Of a DNA stretch of 60,485 bases, positions 1 through 9,222 are shown one piece after another. The notes below the pieces were generated by a model, which worked only from the letters and a program-made list of their open reading frames with translations, was not told where the DNA came from and made no database searches. Position numbers and translations under genes: made by a program. Position 1 is the stretch's first letter. The number at the start of each line of letters is the position of its first letter. The DNA lies in assembly GCA_035638075.1 (NCBI GenBank), contig DASRAU010000019.1, positions 1-60,485 on the forward strand, given 5' to 3'. Origin of the DNA: DASRAU01 sp035638075. Its GTDB lineage: Bacteria; Acidobacteriota; Polarisedimenticolia; Gp22-AA2.

Positions 1-582
1 ACCGTGGCGCAGCAGGCGGCGGTGGCGATCGACAACGCGCGCAACTACCAGCTCGCCACCGTGGACCAGCTCACCCACCTCTACCTGCGCGATTTCTTCC
101 GCCGCAAGCTGCAGGAGGAGCAGGCGCGCGCCCAGCGCTACGGCAGCGGCTTCGCCGTCATCCTCCTGGACCTCGACCGTTTCAAGCAGATCAACGACCG
201 GCTCGGCCATCTCGCGGGCGATCGCTACCTGAACAAGGTCGGCGCGGTGGTGCGCGACACGATGCGGGCCGCCGACATCCCCTGCCGCTGGGGCGGCGAG
301 GAGTTCGCCGTGCTGCTGCCCGAAACCGATCGGGACGGCGCCCGCTCCATCGCCGAGCGGCTGCAGGCGCGCATCGGCGGCCTGCGCACGATGATCGGCG
401 ACGCCGTGGTGCAGACGACGGTGAGCGTCGGCATCGCCATCTCTCCCCAGGACACCGTGGACGGCTCCCTCGACGTGCTCCTCGAGCGGGCCGACAAGGC
501 GCTGTACGCGGCCAAGCAGGCGGGACGCGATCGCATCGTCGTCGCCGACGAGCTGCCGCCGCGCCCCGAAAAAGCCGCCTAG
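1..582 (+). CDS. GGDEF diguanylate cyclase, 3' part (5' end outside window)
   Basis: The frame is open from base 1, so the start is upstream of the window. The first codons (AQQAAVAIDNARNYQ) match the last helix of a GAF sensor domain, and a complete GGDEF domain follows. Numbering from the first Met in the window, the active-site loop is GGEEF at 97-101. An RxxD inhibitory I-site (RAAD, 88-91) lies exactly five residues before it, so the enzyme probably makes cyclic-di-GMP and is product-inhibited. The metal-binding LDLDRFKQIND segment is also intact. The stop overlaps the end of the convergent gene at 579 by 4 bp. The signal sensed by the GAF domain cannot be told from what remains. Confidence 0.93.
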   Translation, partial: TVAQQAAVAIDNARNYQLATVDQLTHLYLRDFFRRKLQEEQARAQRYGSGFAVILLDLDRFKQINDRLGHLAGDRYLNKVGAVVRDTMRAADIPCRWGGEEFAVLLPETDRDGARSIAERLQARIGGLRTMIGDAVVQTTVSVGIAISPQDTVDGSLDVLLERADKALYAAKQAGRDRIVVADELPPRPEKAA

Positions 583-901
583 GGAGCCTCGTCTTCCAGG
601 AAGGTCAGGAGCGGGCGGCCGACGCGCGTCTCGAACTGCTGCTGCAGGGAGGGAGCGGGGCCGGCCGGCGCGTCCACCAGCACCTTCTCGATGCGCGCCA
701 GCGGGAAGAAGAGCGTGCTCGCTTCGTGCGCCTCGCCCGCTCCCGCCTGCCGGACCCAGTCGTCGAACGAGTTGAGATCGGTTCCCCGCAGCACCAGGCC
801 GGTGGCGTCGAGCGCCTTCACCACGCCCCAGTAGCGCTCGCGCGGATTCTGCAGATAGACGATGACGACCGACGGCGGCTTCAGGAACGGCAGGACCAGC
901 G

Positions 902-905
<4 letters not shown>
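579..905 (-). CDS. Small conserved-looking protein of unknown function (108 aa)
   Basis: I do not recognise the family. It is a 108-residue soluble protein with no signal peptide and no cysteine. The first 50 residues look like a small beta-barrel (VVIVYLQNPRERYWGVVKALDATGLVLRG), similar in feel to Sm-like or RNA-binding 'effect of modification at this position' folds, but that is only an impression. Its ATG overlaps the TGA of the upstream CoA-transferase B subunit (ATGA), so it is the translationally coupled last gene of the acyl-CoA operon. It converges with the GGDEF gene with a 4-bp overlap. Confidence 0.75.
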
Positions 906-1573
<668 letters not shown>

Positions 1574-2224
1574 AGTGGGTCCCCTGGAAGATGCGCTGCA
1601 CGAAGATCCCGGGCGTGTGGACGTGATCCGGGTCGATTTGGCCCGGCTCGACGAGCTGCTCGACTTCGGCGATGGTGATCCGGCCGGCGGTCGCCATCAT
1701 CGGAGAGAAGTTGCGCGTCGTCTTGCGGTAGACGAGGTTGCCGAACCGATCGCCCTTCCACGCCTTGACGAAGGCGTAATCCGCGGTGAGGCCGCGTTCC
1801 ATGACGTAGTTGCGGCCGTCGAAGACGCGCGTCTCCTTCCCCTCGGCCACTTTCGTGCCGAAGCCGGTCGGCGTGAAGAAGGCCGGGATGCCGGCGCCGC
1901 CGGCGCGGATGCGCTCGGCGAAGGTTCCCTGCGGCACGAGCTCCACCTCGAGCTCGCCCGAGAGGAACTGCTTCTCGAACAGCTCGTTCTCGCCGACGTA
2001 CGTCGAGACCATCTTGCGCACCTGCCGCTTCTGCAGCAGCAGCCCGATGCCGAAGTCGCTCACGCCGGCGTTGTTGGACATCACCGTGAGCCCGCTCGTG
2101 CCGCGGCGCACCAGCGCCGCGATGAGGTGCTCCGGGATGCCGCACACCCCGAACCCGCCCATCATGATGGAGGCGCCGTCCCGCACATCGGCGATCGCCT
2201 CGTCCGCTCCGCGCACCACCTTGT

Positions 2225-3577
2225 TCATGTCGCCTCGCTTGGCCGTGCGCGGGTGCGCAGCTCCACCAGCACCCCGCCGGTGCGCTTCGGATGGAGGAAC
2301 GCGACCCGCGAACCCTCGGCCCCCGGCCGCGCCCCGCCGCCGACGATCTCGTGCCCCGCCGCCTGGAGCCTTTGCAGCGCCGCGTCGAGATCGTCCACTT
2401 CGAAGCAGAGATGGTGCACTCCCTCGCCGCGCTTCTCGAGATGGCGGGCGAGCGTCGCGTCGTCGCGCAGCGGCTCGAGCAGCTCGAGGCGCGTCCGTCC
2501 CGCCGGCAGGAAGGCGGCCCGCACCCCTTCGGTCGCCACGTCTTCCGTCCCGGCGTGCTCGAGCCCGAGGAGGTCGCGGTAGAACGGCAGGCGCTCGTCC
2601 AGACGCCGCACGGCGATGCCGATGTGATCGAGAACCGCGGCGCCCGGCCCTTCGAGGAGGGCCGACGCGGCGGTGTAGGGATCGACCGACCGGTCGGCGA
2701 CTTTCTCCTCCCACTCCTGGAGCGCGCGCCGTGCCGGGGCGTCGGCCGCCAGGCGATCCAGGACCCGCGCCTTGAGGATGTCGTGCAGCCGCAGGCGCAG
2801 GCCCTCCCGGCGGCGGGTGGCGCGCTCGCCGCTTTCCTGAAGCCACGCGGCGTGCCGCTCGACCGCGGCGAGGAGCGTCTCGACGCCGCTCCCGTCGCTC
2901 GCGACGGTGCGGACGATGGGCGGCTTCCACGGGCGCGTCTGGCCGAGCGCGAGCATGCCCTCGAGATCGGAGGCGAGCCGGTCGGCGCCGGCGTGGTCCG
3001 CCTTGTTGACGACGAAGACGTCGGCGATCTCGAGGAGGCCCGCCTTGATCGCCTGCACCTCGTCCCCCTGCCCCGGGGTCAGCACCACGAGCACGGTGTC
3101 GGCCACCCGCACGACGTCGATCTCGTCCTGTCCCACGCCGACGGTCTCGATCAGGATCGGGTCGAAGCCGCCGGCGTCGAGCAGATCGACGGCGTCGCGC
3201 GTGGCGCGCGACAGGCCGCCGAACTGCCCGCGGCTGGCCATCGATCGGATGAAGACACCCTCGTCGAGGGTGTGCTCCATCATGCGGATGCGGTCGCCGA
3301 GGATCGCCCCGCCGGAGAAGGCGCTCGACGGATCGACGGCGACCACCCCGACCTTGCGGCCGGCCTGACGGTGATGGGCGATGAGCCGGTTGACGAGCGT
3401 GCTCTTGCCGGCGCCGGGAGGACCGGTGACGCCGAGGATCGCGGCCCGGCCGGTGCGGCCGTAGAGGGCTTTCAGGAGATCGATGCCTTCGGGGCGGCCG
3501 GCCTCGACGAGACTGATGGCGCGCGCCAGCGCCAGCGGCTCGCCGCGCTCGACGCGCTCCCGGAGCCCCTGGCTCAC
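2225..3577 (-). CDS. MeaB/ArgK G-protein chaperone fused to methylmalonyl-CoA epimerase
   Basis: A 450-residue fusion. Residues 1 to about 312 are a MeaB/ArgK GTPase, the chaperone that protects and reloads B12-dependent methylmalonyl-CoA mutase. Its P-loop is GPPGAGKST (52-60), followed by VDPSSAFSGGAILGDR, ETVGVGQ and the guanine-specificity motif NKAD (191-194). Residues 315-445 are a methylmalonyl-CoA epimerase of the vicinal-oxygen-chelate fold, with expected metal ligands H318 (LDHIGIAV), H388/H389 (GVHHL) and E439 (VLVEL). The start is GTG at 3577, overlapping the stop of the acyl-CoA dehydrogenase (GTGA). The two parts normally come from separate genes acting on either side of the same mutase, so the fusion makes metabolic sense. 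No mutase gene lies in the window. Confidence 0.92.
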   Translation of the reverse strand: MSQGLRERVERGEPLALARAISLVEAGRPEGIDLLKALYGRTGRAAILGVTGPPGAGKSTLVNRLIAHHRQAGRKVGVVAVDPSSAFSGGAILGDRIRMMEHTLDEGVFIRSMASRGQFGGLSRATRDAVDLLDAGGFDPILIETVGVGQDEIDVVRVADTVLVVLTPGQGDEVQAIKAGLLEIADVFVVNKADHAGADRLASDLEGMLALGQTRPWKPPIVRTVASDGSGVETLLAAVERHAAWLQESGERATRRREGLRLRLHDILKARVLDRLAADAPARRALQEWEEKVADRSVDPYTAASALLEGPGAAVLDHIGIAVRRLDERLPFYRDLLGLEHAGTEDVATEGVRAAFLPAGRTRLELLEPLRDDATLARHLEKRGEGVHHLCFEVDDLDAALQRLQAAGHEIVGGGARPGAEGSRVAFLHPKRTGGVLVELRTRARPSEAT

Positions 3578-4734
3578 GGAGTCTGGCCTGAGGCTCGGCC
3601 GATGAGGTGGCGGGCGATGACCAGGCGCTGGATCTCGGAGGTCCCTTCGCCGATGGTGGTGATCTTCGCGTCGCGGTACTTCTGCTCGACGGGATAGTCC
3701 TTCACGTAGCCGTAGCCGCCGTGGATCTGCACCGCCCGGTCGCAGACGCGCACGGCCGTCTCCGAGGCGTACAGCTTGGCCATCGCCGAGGCGAGGTTGG
3801 TGTCCTGGCCGGCGGCGCGCAGCGAGGCGGCGCGCTGCACCAGCAGCCGCGCGGCGTCGATCTCGGTGGCGCTGTCGGCGAGCATCCACTGCACCGCCTG
3901 GAAATCCGCGATCGGGCGGCCGAACTGCTGCCGCTTGCGCGCATAGCCGACCGCCTGCTCGAACGCGCCCTGGGCGATGCCGACGGCGAGCGAGCCGATG
4001 CCGATGCGGCCGCCGTCGAGGATGCGCAGCGCGTCGATGAACCCCTCGCCCTCGCGCCCGACCAGGTGGCTCGCCGGGACGCGGCAGTTGTCCATGACGA
4101 TCTCGGCCGTGTCGGAGGCGCGGCAGCCCATCTTGTCTTCCTTGCGGCCGGGGCGCCATCCGGGAAGCCCCTTCTCCAGCGCGAAGGCGGAGATGCCGTG
4201 CTTCCCCTTCGATTTGTCGGTGACGGCGAAGACGACGGCCACGTCGCAGACCGAGCCGTGCGTCGCGAAGGTCTTGCTGCCGTTGAGGACGTAGTGGTCG
4301 CCGTCCTTCACCGCCGTCGTGCGCGTGCCCGAGGCGTCGCTGCCGGCCGTCGGCTCGGTGAGGCTCCACGCGCCGATCTTCTCGCCGCGCGCCAGGGGCA
4401 CCAGCCAGCGCTGCTTCTGCTCTTCGTTCCCGGCCAGGTAGATGTGGTTGCTGCAGAGCGAATTGTGGGCGGCGACCGAGAGCGCGATGGCGCCGTCGAC
4501 GCGCGCCAGCTCCTCGATGATGAGCGCGAAGTCAGGATAGGTCAGACCGGCCCCGCCGTATTCCGGCGGGAAGACCACGCCGAGCAGACCCATCTCGCCG
4601 AGCTGTTGAAACAGATCGAGGGGGAACTCCTGGGTCTCGTCGAGGCGGCGCGATCGGGGGGCGATTTCCCGTTCGGCGAACTCGCGAACGGTGCGGCGGG
4701 TCAGCTCCTGCTCTTCGCTGAGGCTGAAATCCAA
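3574..4734 (-). CDS. Acyl-CoA dehydrogenase
   Basis: A 386-residue FAD-dependent acyl-CoA dehydrogenase of normal length. It has the N-terminal helical domain, the central beta domain with the FAD/substrate motif WSLTEPTAGSDA (123-134), and the C-terminal IHGGYGY block (338-344). The catalytic base is expected at E363 (IGEGTSEIQR), the short/branched-chain position. It begins the operon with the MeaB-epimerase fusion and the CoA-transferase, which favours a short-chain, isovaleryl- or 2-methylbutyryl-type substrate; the exact chain length is not readable. The ATG at 4734 follows a divergent intergenic region shared with hsp20. Confidence 0.93.
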   Translation of the reverse strand: MDFSLSEEQELTRRTVREFAEREIAPRSRRLDETQEFPLDLFQQLGEMGLLGVVFPPEYGGAGLTYPDFALIIEELARVDGAIALSVAAHNSLCSNHIYLAGNEEQKQRWLVPLARGEKIGAWSLTEPTAGSDASGTRTTAVKDGDHYVLNGSKTFATHGSVCDVAVVFAVTDKSKGKHGISAFALEKGLPGWRPGRKEDKMGCRASDTAEIVMDNCRVPASHLVGREGEGFIDALRILDGGRIGIGSLAVGIAQGAFEQAVGYARKRQQFGRPIADFQAVQWMLADSATEIDAARLLVQRAASLRAAGQDTNLASAMAKLYASETAVRVCDRAVQIHGGYGYVKDYPVEQKYRDAKITTIGEGTSEIQRLVIARHLIGRASGQTP

Positions 4735-4935
4735 GCGAGGCTCCTGAAAAAGGGGCGGGAAACCGGCCGCGAAGGCGAATTCTATTGCACGCCTATGACG
4801 CGATCAAGTTGATGCGCCGGATCGGCCCCGACCCGGCCTCGGACTTGGGCTCGCGCGGGACGGACCAGCGCATGGCATTGCCTAAACGTCTGATATGTCA
4901 TGGCTTACACACATACAACTGAAAATTGATATTAC

Positions 4936-4964
4936 TTGACAATACAAGACTCATGTTTTATATT
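4936..4964 (+). promoter_or_regulatory. Sigma-70-type promoter of hsp20
   Basis: TTGACA at 4936-4941, a 17-bp spacer, and TATATT at 4959-4964, in an unusually AT-rich patch. Transcription would start near 4971, about 36 nt before the hsp20 ATG, which rules out the longer upstream reading frame as the start. A small CTTG/CAAG inverted repeat (4935-4938 and 4945-4948) surrounds the end of the -35 box and might be an operator, but it is too short to assign. The rest of 4735-5006 holds no other gene. Confidence 0.8.
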
Positions 4965-5006
4965 CCCCATCGGTTGTACGACTCAATCGAAGGAGGTTCA
5001 AACCAA

Positions 5007-5450
5007 ATGCTGACCGTGTCCCGCTGGGAGCCCTTCCGCGACATGCTGACCTTCCAGACCAGGCTCAACCGCCTGCTCGGAGATTCCATCCAGGCCGACA
5101 ACAGCCCGGAAGGGGTCGGTTCGTGGGTTCCTCCGGTGGACGTCGTCGAGGAGCCGGAGCGGCTGGTGTTCCGCGCCGAGATCCCCGGGGTGGCCAGGGA
5201 GGACATCGACATCAAGTTCGAGAACGGCACGCTGACACTGCGTGGCGAGAAGAAGACGGAGCAGGAGATTCAAGGGGAGACGACGCACCGCGTCGAGCGG
5301 TCCTACGGCTCCTTCACGCGCAGCTTCGTGCTGCCCGCCACCATCGACGCCGGGAAGATCCAGGCGCGCTACAAGGACGGCGTGCTGGAGCTGGTGCTGC
5401 CGAAGGCCGAGGTGGCGAAGCCCCGCAGGATCGAGATCGTCGCGGCGTAA
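5007..5450 (+). CDS. hsp20: Hsp20/alpha-crystallin small heat-shock protein
   Basis: A 147-residue small heat-shock protein that binds unfolding proteins without ATP. The alpha-crystallin domain spans about residues 38-140 (PPVDVVEEPERLVFRAEIPGV to KDGVLELVLPK). The usual C-terminal anchoring motif is present as a degenerate PRRIEIV. The start is ATG 5007 because a perfect AGGAGG (4991-4996) precedes it and the predicted mRNA start lies after the earlier in-frame codons. It is monocistronic, between a strong promoter and a strong terminator, as expected for an abundantly induced chaperone. Confidence 0.95.
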   Translation: MLTVSRWEPFRDMLTFQTRLNRLLGDSIQADNSPEGVGSWVPPVDVVEEPERLVFRAEIPGVAREDIDIKFENGTLTLRGEKKTEQEIQGETTHRVERSYGSFTRSFVLPATIDAGKIQARYKDGVLELVLPKAEVAKPRRIEIVAA

Positions 5451-5463
5451 GAGAACCACGGAG

Positions 5464-5523
5464 CCTTCCGTTCGGAAGGACCCATCGAGGCGCCGGATCC
5501 GCCAGGGTCCGGCGCCTTTTTTT
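5464..5523 (+). terminator. Rho-independent terminator after hsp20
   Basis: Two stem-loops follow the hsp20 stop. The first has 7-bp arms (5464-5470 and 5473-5479) with a TT loop. The second has perfect 10-bp arms AGGCGCCGGA (5488-5497) and TCCGGCGCCT (5508-5517), then a run of T to 5523. The T-run abuts the stop codon of the convergent aldolase gene. Confidence 0.9.
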
Positions 5524-6572
5524 CAGGCACCCATGGCGGTGCGCAGGCGATCGGCGGCGGCGTCGATCTCGGCGGGGCCGACTTCGTAGCAGGTGACGGC
5601 CCGCACGCGGCGCTCGTCCACGACGAGACAGAGCACGCCGCCTTTCTTCCAGCGCTCGGCGATCGCCACGCCCCCGGGGCCTCCGGGCGCGGCTTCGAAC
5701 ACCACGATGTTCGTCTGCACGCGCGCCGGGTCGGCCACGAGGCCGGGAATGGCCGCGATGCGCTCCGCGAGCCGTTTCGCCAGCGCGTGATCGTCGGCGA
5801 GCCGATCCACCTGCTTCTCCAGGGCGATGAGCGCCGGCGCGGCGATCACGCCGACCTGCCGCATCCCTCCCCCGAGACGCTTGCGCACCCTCCAGGCCTC
5901 GTCGATGAAATCGGCCGGCCCGGCGAGGATCGACCCGATCGGCGCGCCGAGGCCTTTCGACAGGCAGACCATCACCGAGTCACACGGCGCGGCCAGCTCC
6001 GCGGCGCTCTTTCCGAGCGCGACCGCGGCGTTGAAGATGCGCGCACCGTCGAGGTGCGTCGGCAGCTTCCGCTCGCGCGCCACGGCGGCGATGGCTTCGA
6101 CCTCCGCCTGCGACGCGATGGTCCCGCCGGCCATGTTGTGCGGGTTCTCGAGGGTGAAGAGACCGGTCTGCGCGACGTAGGCGGTCGATGGCCGGATGGC
6201 CGCACGGTACTGCGCCGCGGTCGGCATCCCCTCCTTCGACGGGATGGGCCGCGCCAGCACCCCCGAGAAGGCGGCCATCTGCGCCATCTCGTAGTCGAGG
6301 ATGTGGCTGCGATCCTCGAGCACCACCTCCTGCCCCGGGCGGGTCCAGAGGTTGACGGCGATCTGGTTGCCCATGGTGCCGCTGGGGACGAACAGGGCGG
6401 CCTTCTTGCCGAGACGTTCCGCGGCCCGCTCCTCCAGGCGGCGGACGGTCGGGTCCTCGCGATACACGTCGTCACCGACCTCCGCCTCCGCCATGGCCCG
6501 CCGCATCTCGGCCGTGGGGCGGGTGACGGTGTCGCTGCGCAGGTCGATGACGGGCGGTACGGACGCGGCCAC
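5523..6572 (-). CDS. ltaE: Low-specificity L-threonine aldolase (PLP enzyme)
   Basis: Splits L-threonine or allo-threonine into glycine and acetaldehyde. With the GTG start at 6572 the protein has 349 residues, normal for the family, and begins right before the conserved IDLRSDTVTRPT motif. The PLP lysine is K206 in VCLSKGLGAPIGS. H90 in the EDRSHI motif matches the active-site histidine, and the D175-G-A-R PLP-binding block is intact. A second in-frame GTG at 6587 is an equally possible start. The gene is divergent from the sulfatase-family lipoprotein. Confidence 0.9.
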   Translation of the reverse strand: MAASVPPVIDLRSDTVTRPTAEMRRAMAEAEVGDDVYREDPTVRRLEERAAERLGKKAALFVPSGTMGNQIAVNLWTRPGQEVVLEDRSHILDYEMAQMAAFSGVLARPIPSKEGMPTAAQYRAAIRPSTAYVAQTGLFTLENPHNMAGGTIASQAEVEAIAAVARERKLPTHLDGARIFNAAVALGKSAAELAAPCDSVMVCLSKGLGAPIGSILAGPADFIDEAWRVRKRLGGGMRQVGVIAAPALIALEKQVDRLADDHALAKRLAERIAAIPGLVADPARVQTNIVVFEAAPGGPGGVAIAERWKKGGVLCLVVDERRVRAVTCYEVGPAEIDAAADRLRTAMGA

Positions 6573-6592
6573 GGCGGCATCGTACACGACGC

Positions 6593-6598
6593 TATAAT
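6593..6598 (+). promoter_or_regulatory. Consensus -10 box ten bases before an ATG (possible leaderless start)
   Basis: A perfect TATAAT whose last base is 10 nt before the ATG at 6608. No convincing -35 hexamer stands 16-18 bp upstream. With this spacing the mRNA would begin at or next to the start codon. The same arrangement is seen near 22514 and 29990. Confidence 0.5.
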
Positions 6599-6607
6599 CC
6601 CGCCGCC

Positions 6608-8072
6608 ATGAGGCGCGCCGCTGCGGAGTGACCGGGTCGCGACGCTGCGGATCGCCGCGGCGGGGGCCGCACTCCTGCTCCTCGCCGGTGCTTTCGCCTG
6701 CCGCGGCGGCCCCCGCCCGAGCGTGGTGCTCATCACCATCGACACGCTGCGCGCCGACCACCTCGGCTGCTACGGCTACTCCCGCGCGACCTCTCCCCAC
6801 CTCGACGCGCTGGCGAGCCAGGGGCTGCTTTTCGAGCGCGCCACGACGACGCTGCCGCGCACGACCCAGGGCGTCGCCTCGATCCTCACCGGCCGCTATC
6901 CGAAGTCGCACGGCGCGCGCGGCCTGTTCATGCGCCTCCCCGAGACCAACCTGACGCTGGCGGAGGCCCTGAAGAGCGCGGGGTACGCCACCGCCGCCGC
7001 CGTCTCCAACACTTTTCTTCGCCCCGGGCAGGGATTCGAGCAGGGGTTCGACCGCTACGACAATCCGGAGGCGCGCTGGGACGGCGACTCCGCCGCGGCG
7101 GTGACCGAGTCGGCGGTGCGGCTGCTGGAAGGGCTCACGGCGCAGCACCAGCCCTTCTTCCTCTGGGTGCATTACCTCGACCCGCACTGGCGCTACGAGC
7201 CGGGCCCGCCGTGGGACAAAGCGTTCGATCCCGGCTTCACGGAGCCCCTCACCGTCTACGCCGACCTCGACGCTCACAAGTTCACCAAGGGACGGCTCAT
7301 CTTCGATCCGCCGCTCGACCAGCGGCAGAAGGATCACATCGTCGCGCTGTACGACGGCGAGATCGCCCGCACCGACGCCGCGCTGGCTCCCCTGCTCGAG
7401 CGGCTCGATCGGCTCCCCGGTCCGCTGCTGACGGTCGTCACCTCGGATCACGGCGAGAGCCTCGGCGAGCACCACTATCACTTCGCGCACGGCGAGACGC
7501 TCTACGAAGGGTCGCTGCGCATCCCGCTGCTGATGCGTTTTCCCGGCCGGCTCGCCGCCGGGTCGAAGAGCTCCGTCCTGGCGGAGAACATCGACATCGC
7601 CCCGACCATCCTGGCGCTCGCCGGAGTCGATCGCCTGCAGGGGGTCGAGGGACGGCCGCTCGTGACCGCGGGCCCGGCGGGCGGGAACAAGGAACGGGAC
7701 GTCATGGTCCCGGTGGCGGCGGGGCGCCCGTTCGTCCACGCGGAGAGCGACTTCCAGCTCATCCATCCCGAGAACCCGCGCTTCTACGTCCACACGATGT
7801 GCGGCCACTGGACCTCGGCGGGCGACGGGCGCTACAAGCTCATCCTGATCCCGACGCCCGGCGGAGAGCTCCTCGAGCTCTACGATCTCCAGGCCGACCC
7901 GGGCGAGACCTTGAACCGGATGGACGATCCGGCGCTCGCCGAGGTGCGCCGGCGGCTCTACCTCGAGGTGAAGCGCTTCGCCGACTGCGGCACGGGCGCG
8001 CAGGCGCCCGGGACCGAGGAGATGACGCCGGAGCAGGAGGAGAAGCTGCGCTCCCTCGGCTACATCAACTGA
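6608..8072 (+). CDS. Sulfatase-superfamily (alkaline phosphatase fold) lipoprotein; N-terminus needs a +1 shift
   Basis: The catalytic body, from the GTG at 6723, is a PF00884-type hydrolase: metal-binding TIDTLRADH, the nucleophile region TTLPRTTQGVASILTGRYP, WVHYLDPH, and SDHGESLGEH. The FGly cysteine/serine motif CxPxR is missing; a threonine occupies that place, so it is probably not a classical sulfatase but a phosphatase or transferase-like relative. Upstream of 6723 the same frame encodes a lipoprotein signal ending LLLLAGAFAC (mature Cys near 6696), yet that frame has no ATG, GTG or TTG. ATG 6608 reads seven codons to a TGA at 6629; skipping one base there joins it to the signal-peptide frame. 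It is either a sequence error, a mutation or a programmed +1 shift. The 3' end overlaps hemW by 8 bp, convergent. Confidence 0.75.
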
Positions 8073-9222
8073 GGCGCTCGAGCACCTCGTTCGAGACGAG
8101 ACGGCCGCGCCGCGTCAGCGCGAGCCGCGTTCCCGCGCGGACGAGAAGGCCCGCCCCGATCAGCTCATCGAGACGCGCGTCGCCGGCCGGCAGCACGCCG
8201 TCGCCGTAGCGGTCGCGCAGTGTCGCGAGATCGATTCCTTCCGCCAGCCGCAGCCCCGCGTAGAGCGCCTCGCGGCCCCGGTCGGCGGGCGACGCGGGCT
8301 CGCGGCGGCGCTCCGGCCGGCCGGCGGCGGCGATGTAGCCCGCCAGATCGGGCGGATTCGACCAGCGCTCGCCGCCGAGATACGAGTGCGCGGCCGGGCC
8401 AAAGCCGAGATACGGCTGGTCGGTCCAGTACTTGAGGTTGTGACGGCTGCGGTGGCCCGGGCGCGCGAAGTTGGAGATCTCGTACGGCTCGAACCCGCGG
8501 GCTTCGAGCGTCTCCACCGCCCGCTCCCAGAGATCGGCCGTGCCGTCGGCGGGCGGGACGACCAGGCGGCCGAGCGCGACGGCCCGCCCCAGAGCCGTGC
8601 GCTCGTGCACTTCCAGCAGGTACAGCGAGACGTGATCGACACCGTGCTCGAGGACCGTCCGCAGTCCGGCGATCGCCTCGTCCGGGTCCTGGCCGGGCAG
8701 CCCGAGGATGAGGTCGGCCGCCAGGCTGCCGATCCCGGCGCGTCGTGCGGCTGCGAGGGCGGCCACCGCGCCGCGCCGATCGTGCGGACGGCGCAGGCGC
8801 GCCAGGAGCGCGTCGTCGAGCGACTGCACCCCGACCGCCAGCCGCGTCACGCCGACAGCGACCAGCTCCTCGCAGCGCCGCGGCGTCAGGTCCTCGGGAT
8901 TCGCTTCGAGCGCGATCTCGGATCCGGCCGCCAGGCCGAAGCCGCGCCGCAGCGCCGCGAGGACCGTGGCGATCTGCGGCGGCTCGAGCAGCGACGGCGT
9001 GCCCCCGCCGAAGTGCGCCGTGTCGGCCTGCAGCCGACCGTGCTCCGCTCCCGGCGCGGCTCCGTGCTCCGCCGCGGCGGACTCGATCTCCGCGACGAGC
9101 GCGTCGACGAACGCGGCGCGTCCGCCCGGGTCGGCCCCACGCGCCGTCTTCGGGAGGAGGTAGAAGTCGCAGTAGGAACAGCGGAGCGTGCAGAAAGGAA
9201 CGTGCAGGTAGGTCCCGATCAC
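8065..9222 (-). CDS. hemW: HemW-like radical SAM protein
   Basis: A 385-residue radical SAM enzyme of the HemN/HemW group, with the cluster ligands C11, C15 and C18 (CTLRCSYC) directly after LHVPF and the FGGGTPSLL SAM-binding motif. The short N-terminus, without the extra cysteine and longer leader of true oxygen-independent coproporphyrinogen oxidases, and the length favour HemW, a haem-insertion chaperone, over HemN. The start is GTG at 9222, which overlaps the stop of the BatE-like gene (GTGA), so it is the last coupled gene of the moxR-bat operon. Confidence 0.85.
   Translation of the reverse strand: MIGTYLHVPFCTLRCSYCDFYLLPKTARGADPGGRAAFVDALVAEIESAAAEHGAAPGAEHGRLQADTAHFGGGTPSLLEPPQIATVLAALRRGFGLAAGSEIALEANPEDLTPRRCEELVAVGVTRLAVGVQSLDDALLARLRRPHDRRGAVAALAAARRAGIGSLAADLILGLPGQDPDEAIAGLRTVLEHGVDHVSLYLLEVHERTALGRAVALGRLVVPPADGTADLWERAVETLEARGFEPYEISNFARPGHRSRHNLKYWTDQPYLGFGPAAHSYLGGERWSNPPDLAGYIAAAGRPERRREPASPADRGREALYAGLRLAEGIDLATLRDRYGDGVLPAGDARLDELIGAGLLVRAGTRLALTRRGRLVSNEVLERLS

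Noticed and set aside
4935..4970. Heat-shock sigma-32 promoter (CTTGACA with CCCCAT) before hsp20
   Set aside because: The two elements are 23 bp apart, against the expected 13-15; the sigma-70 pair TTGACA-17-TATATT fits better.
5523..7808. Minus-strand frame extending upstream of the threonine aldolase to 7808
   Set aside because: The extra part is antisense to the sulfatase-like gene and lacks similarity; the aldolase N-terminus begins near 6572.
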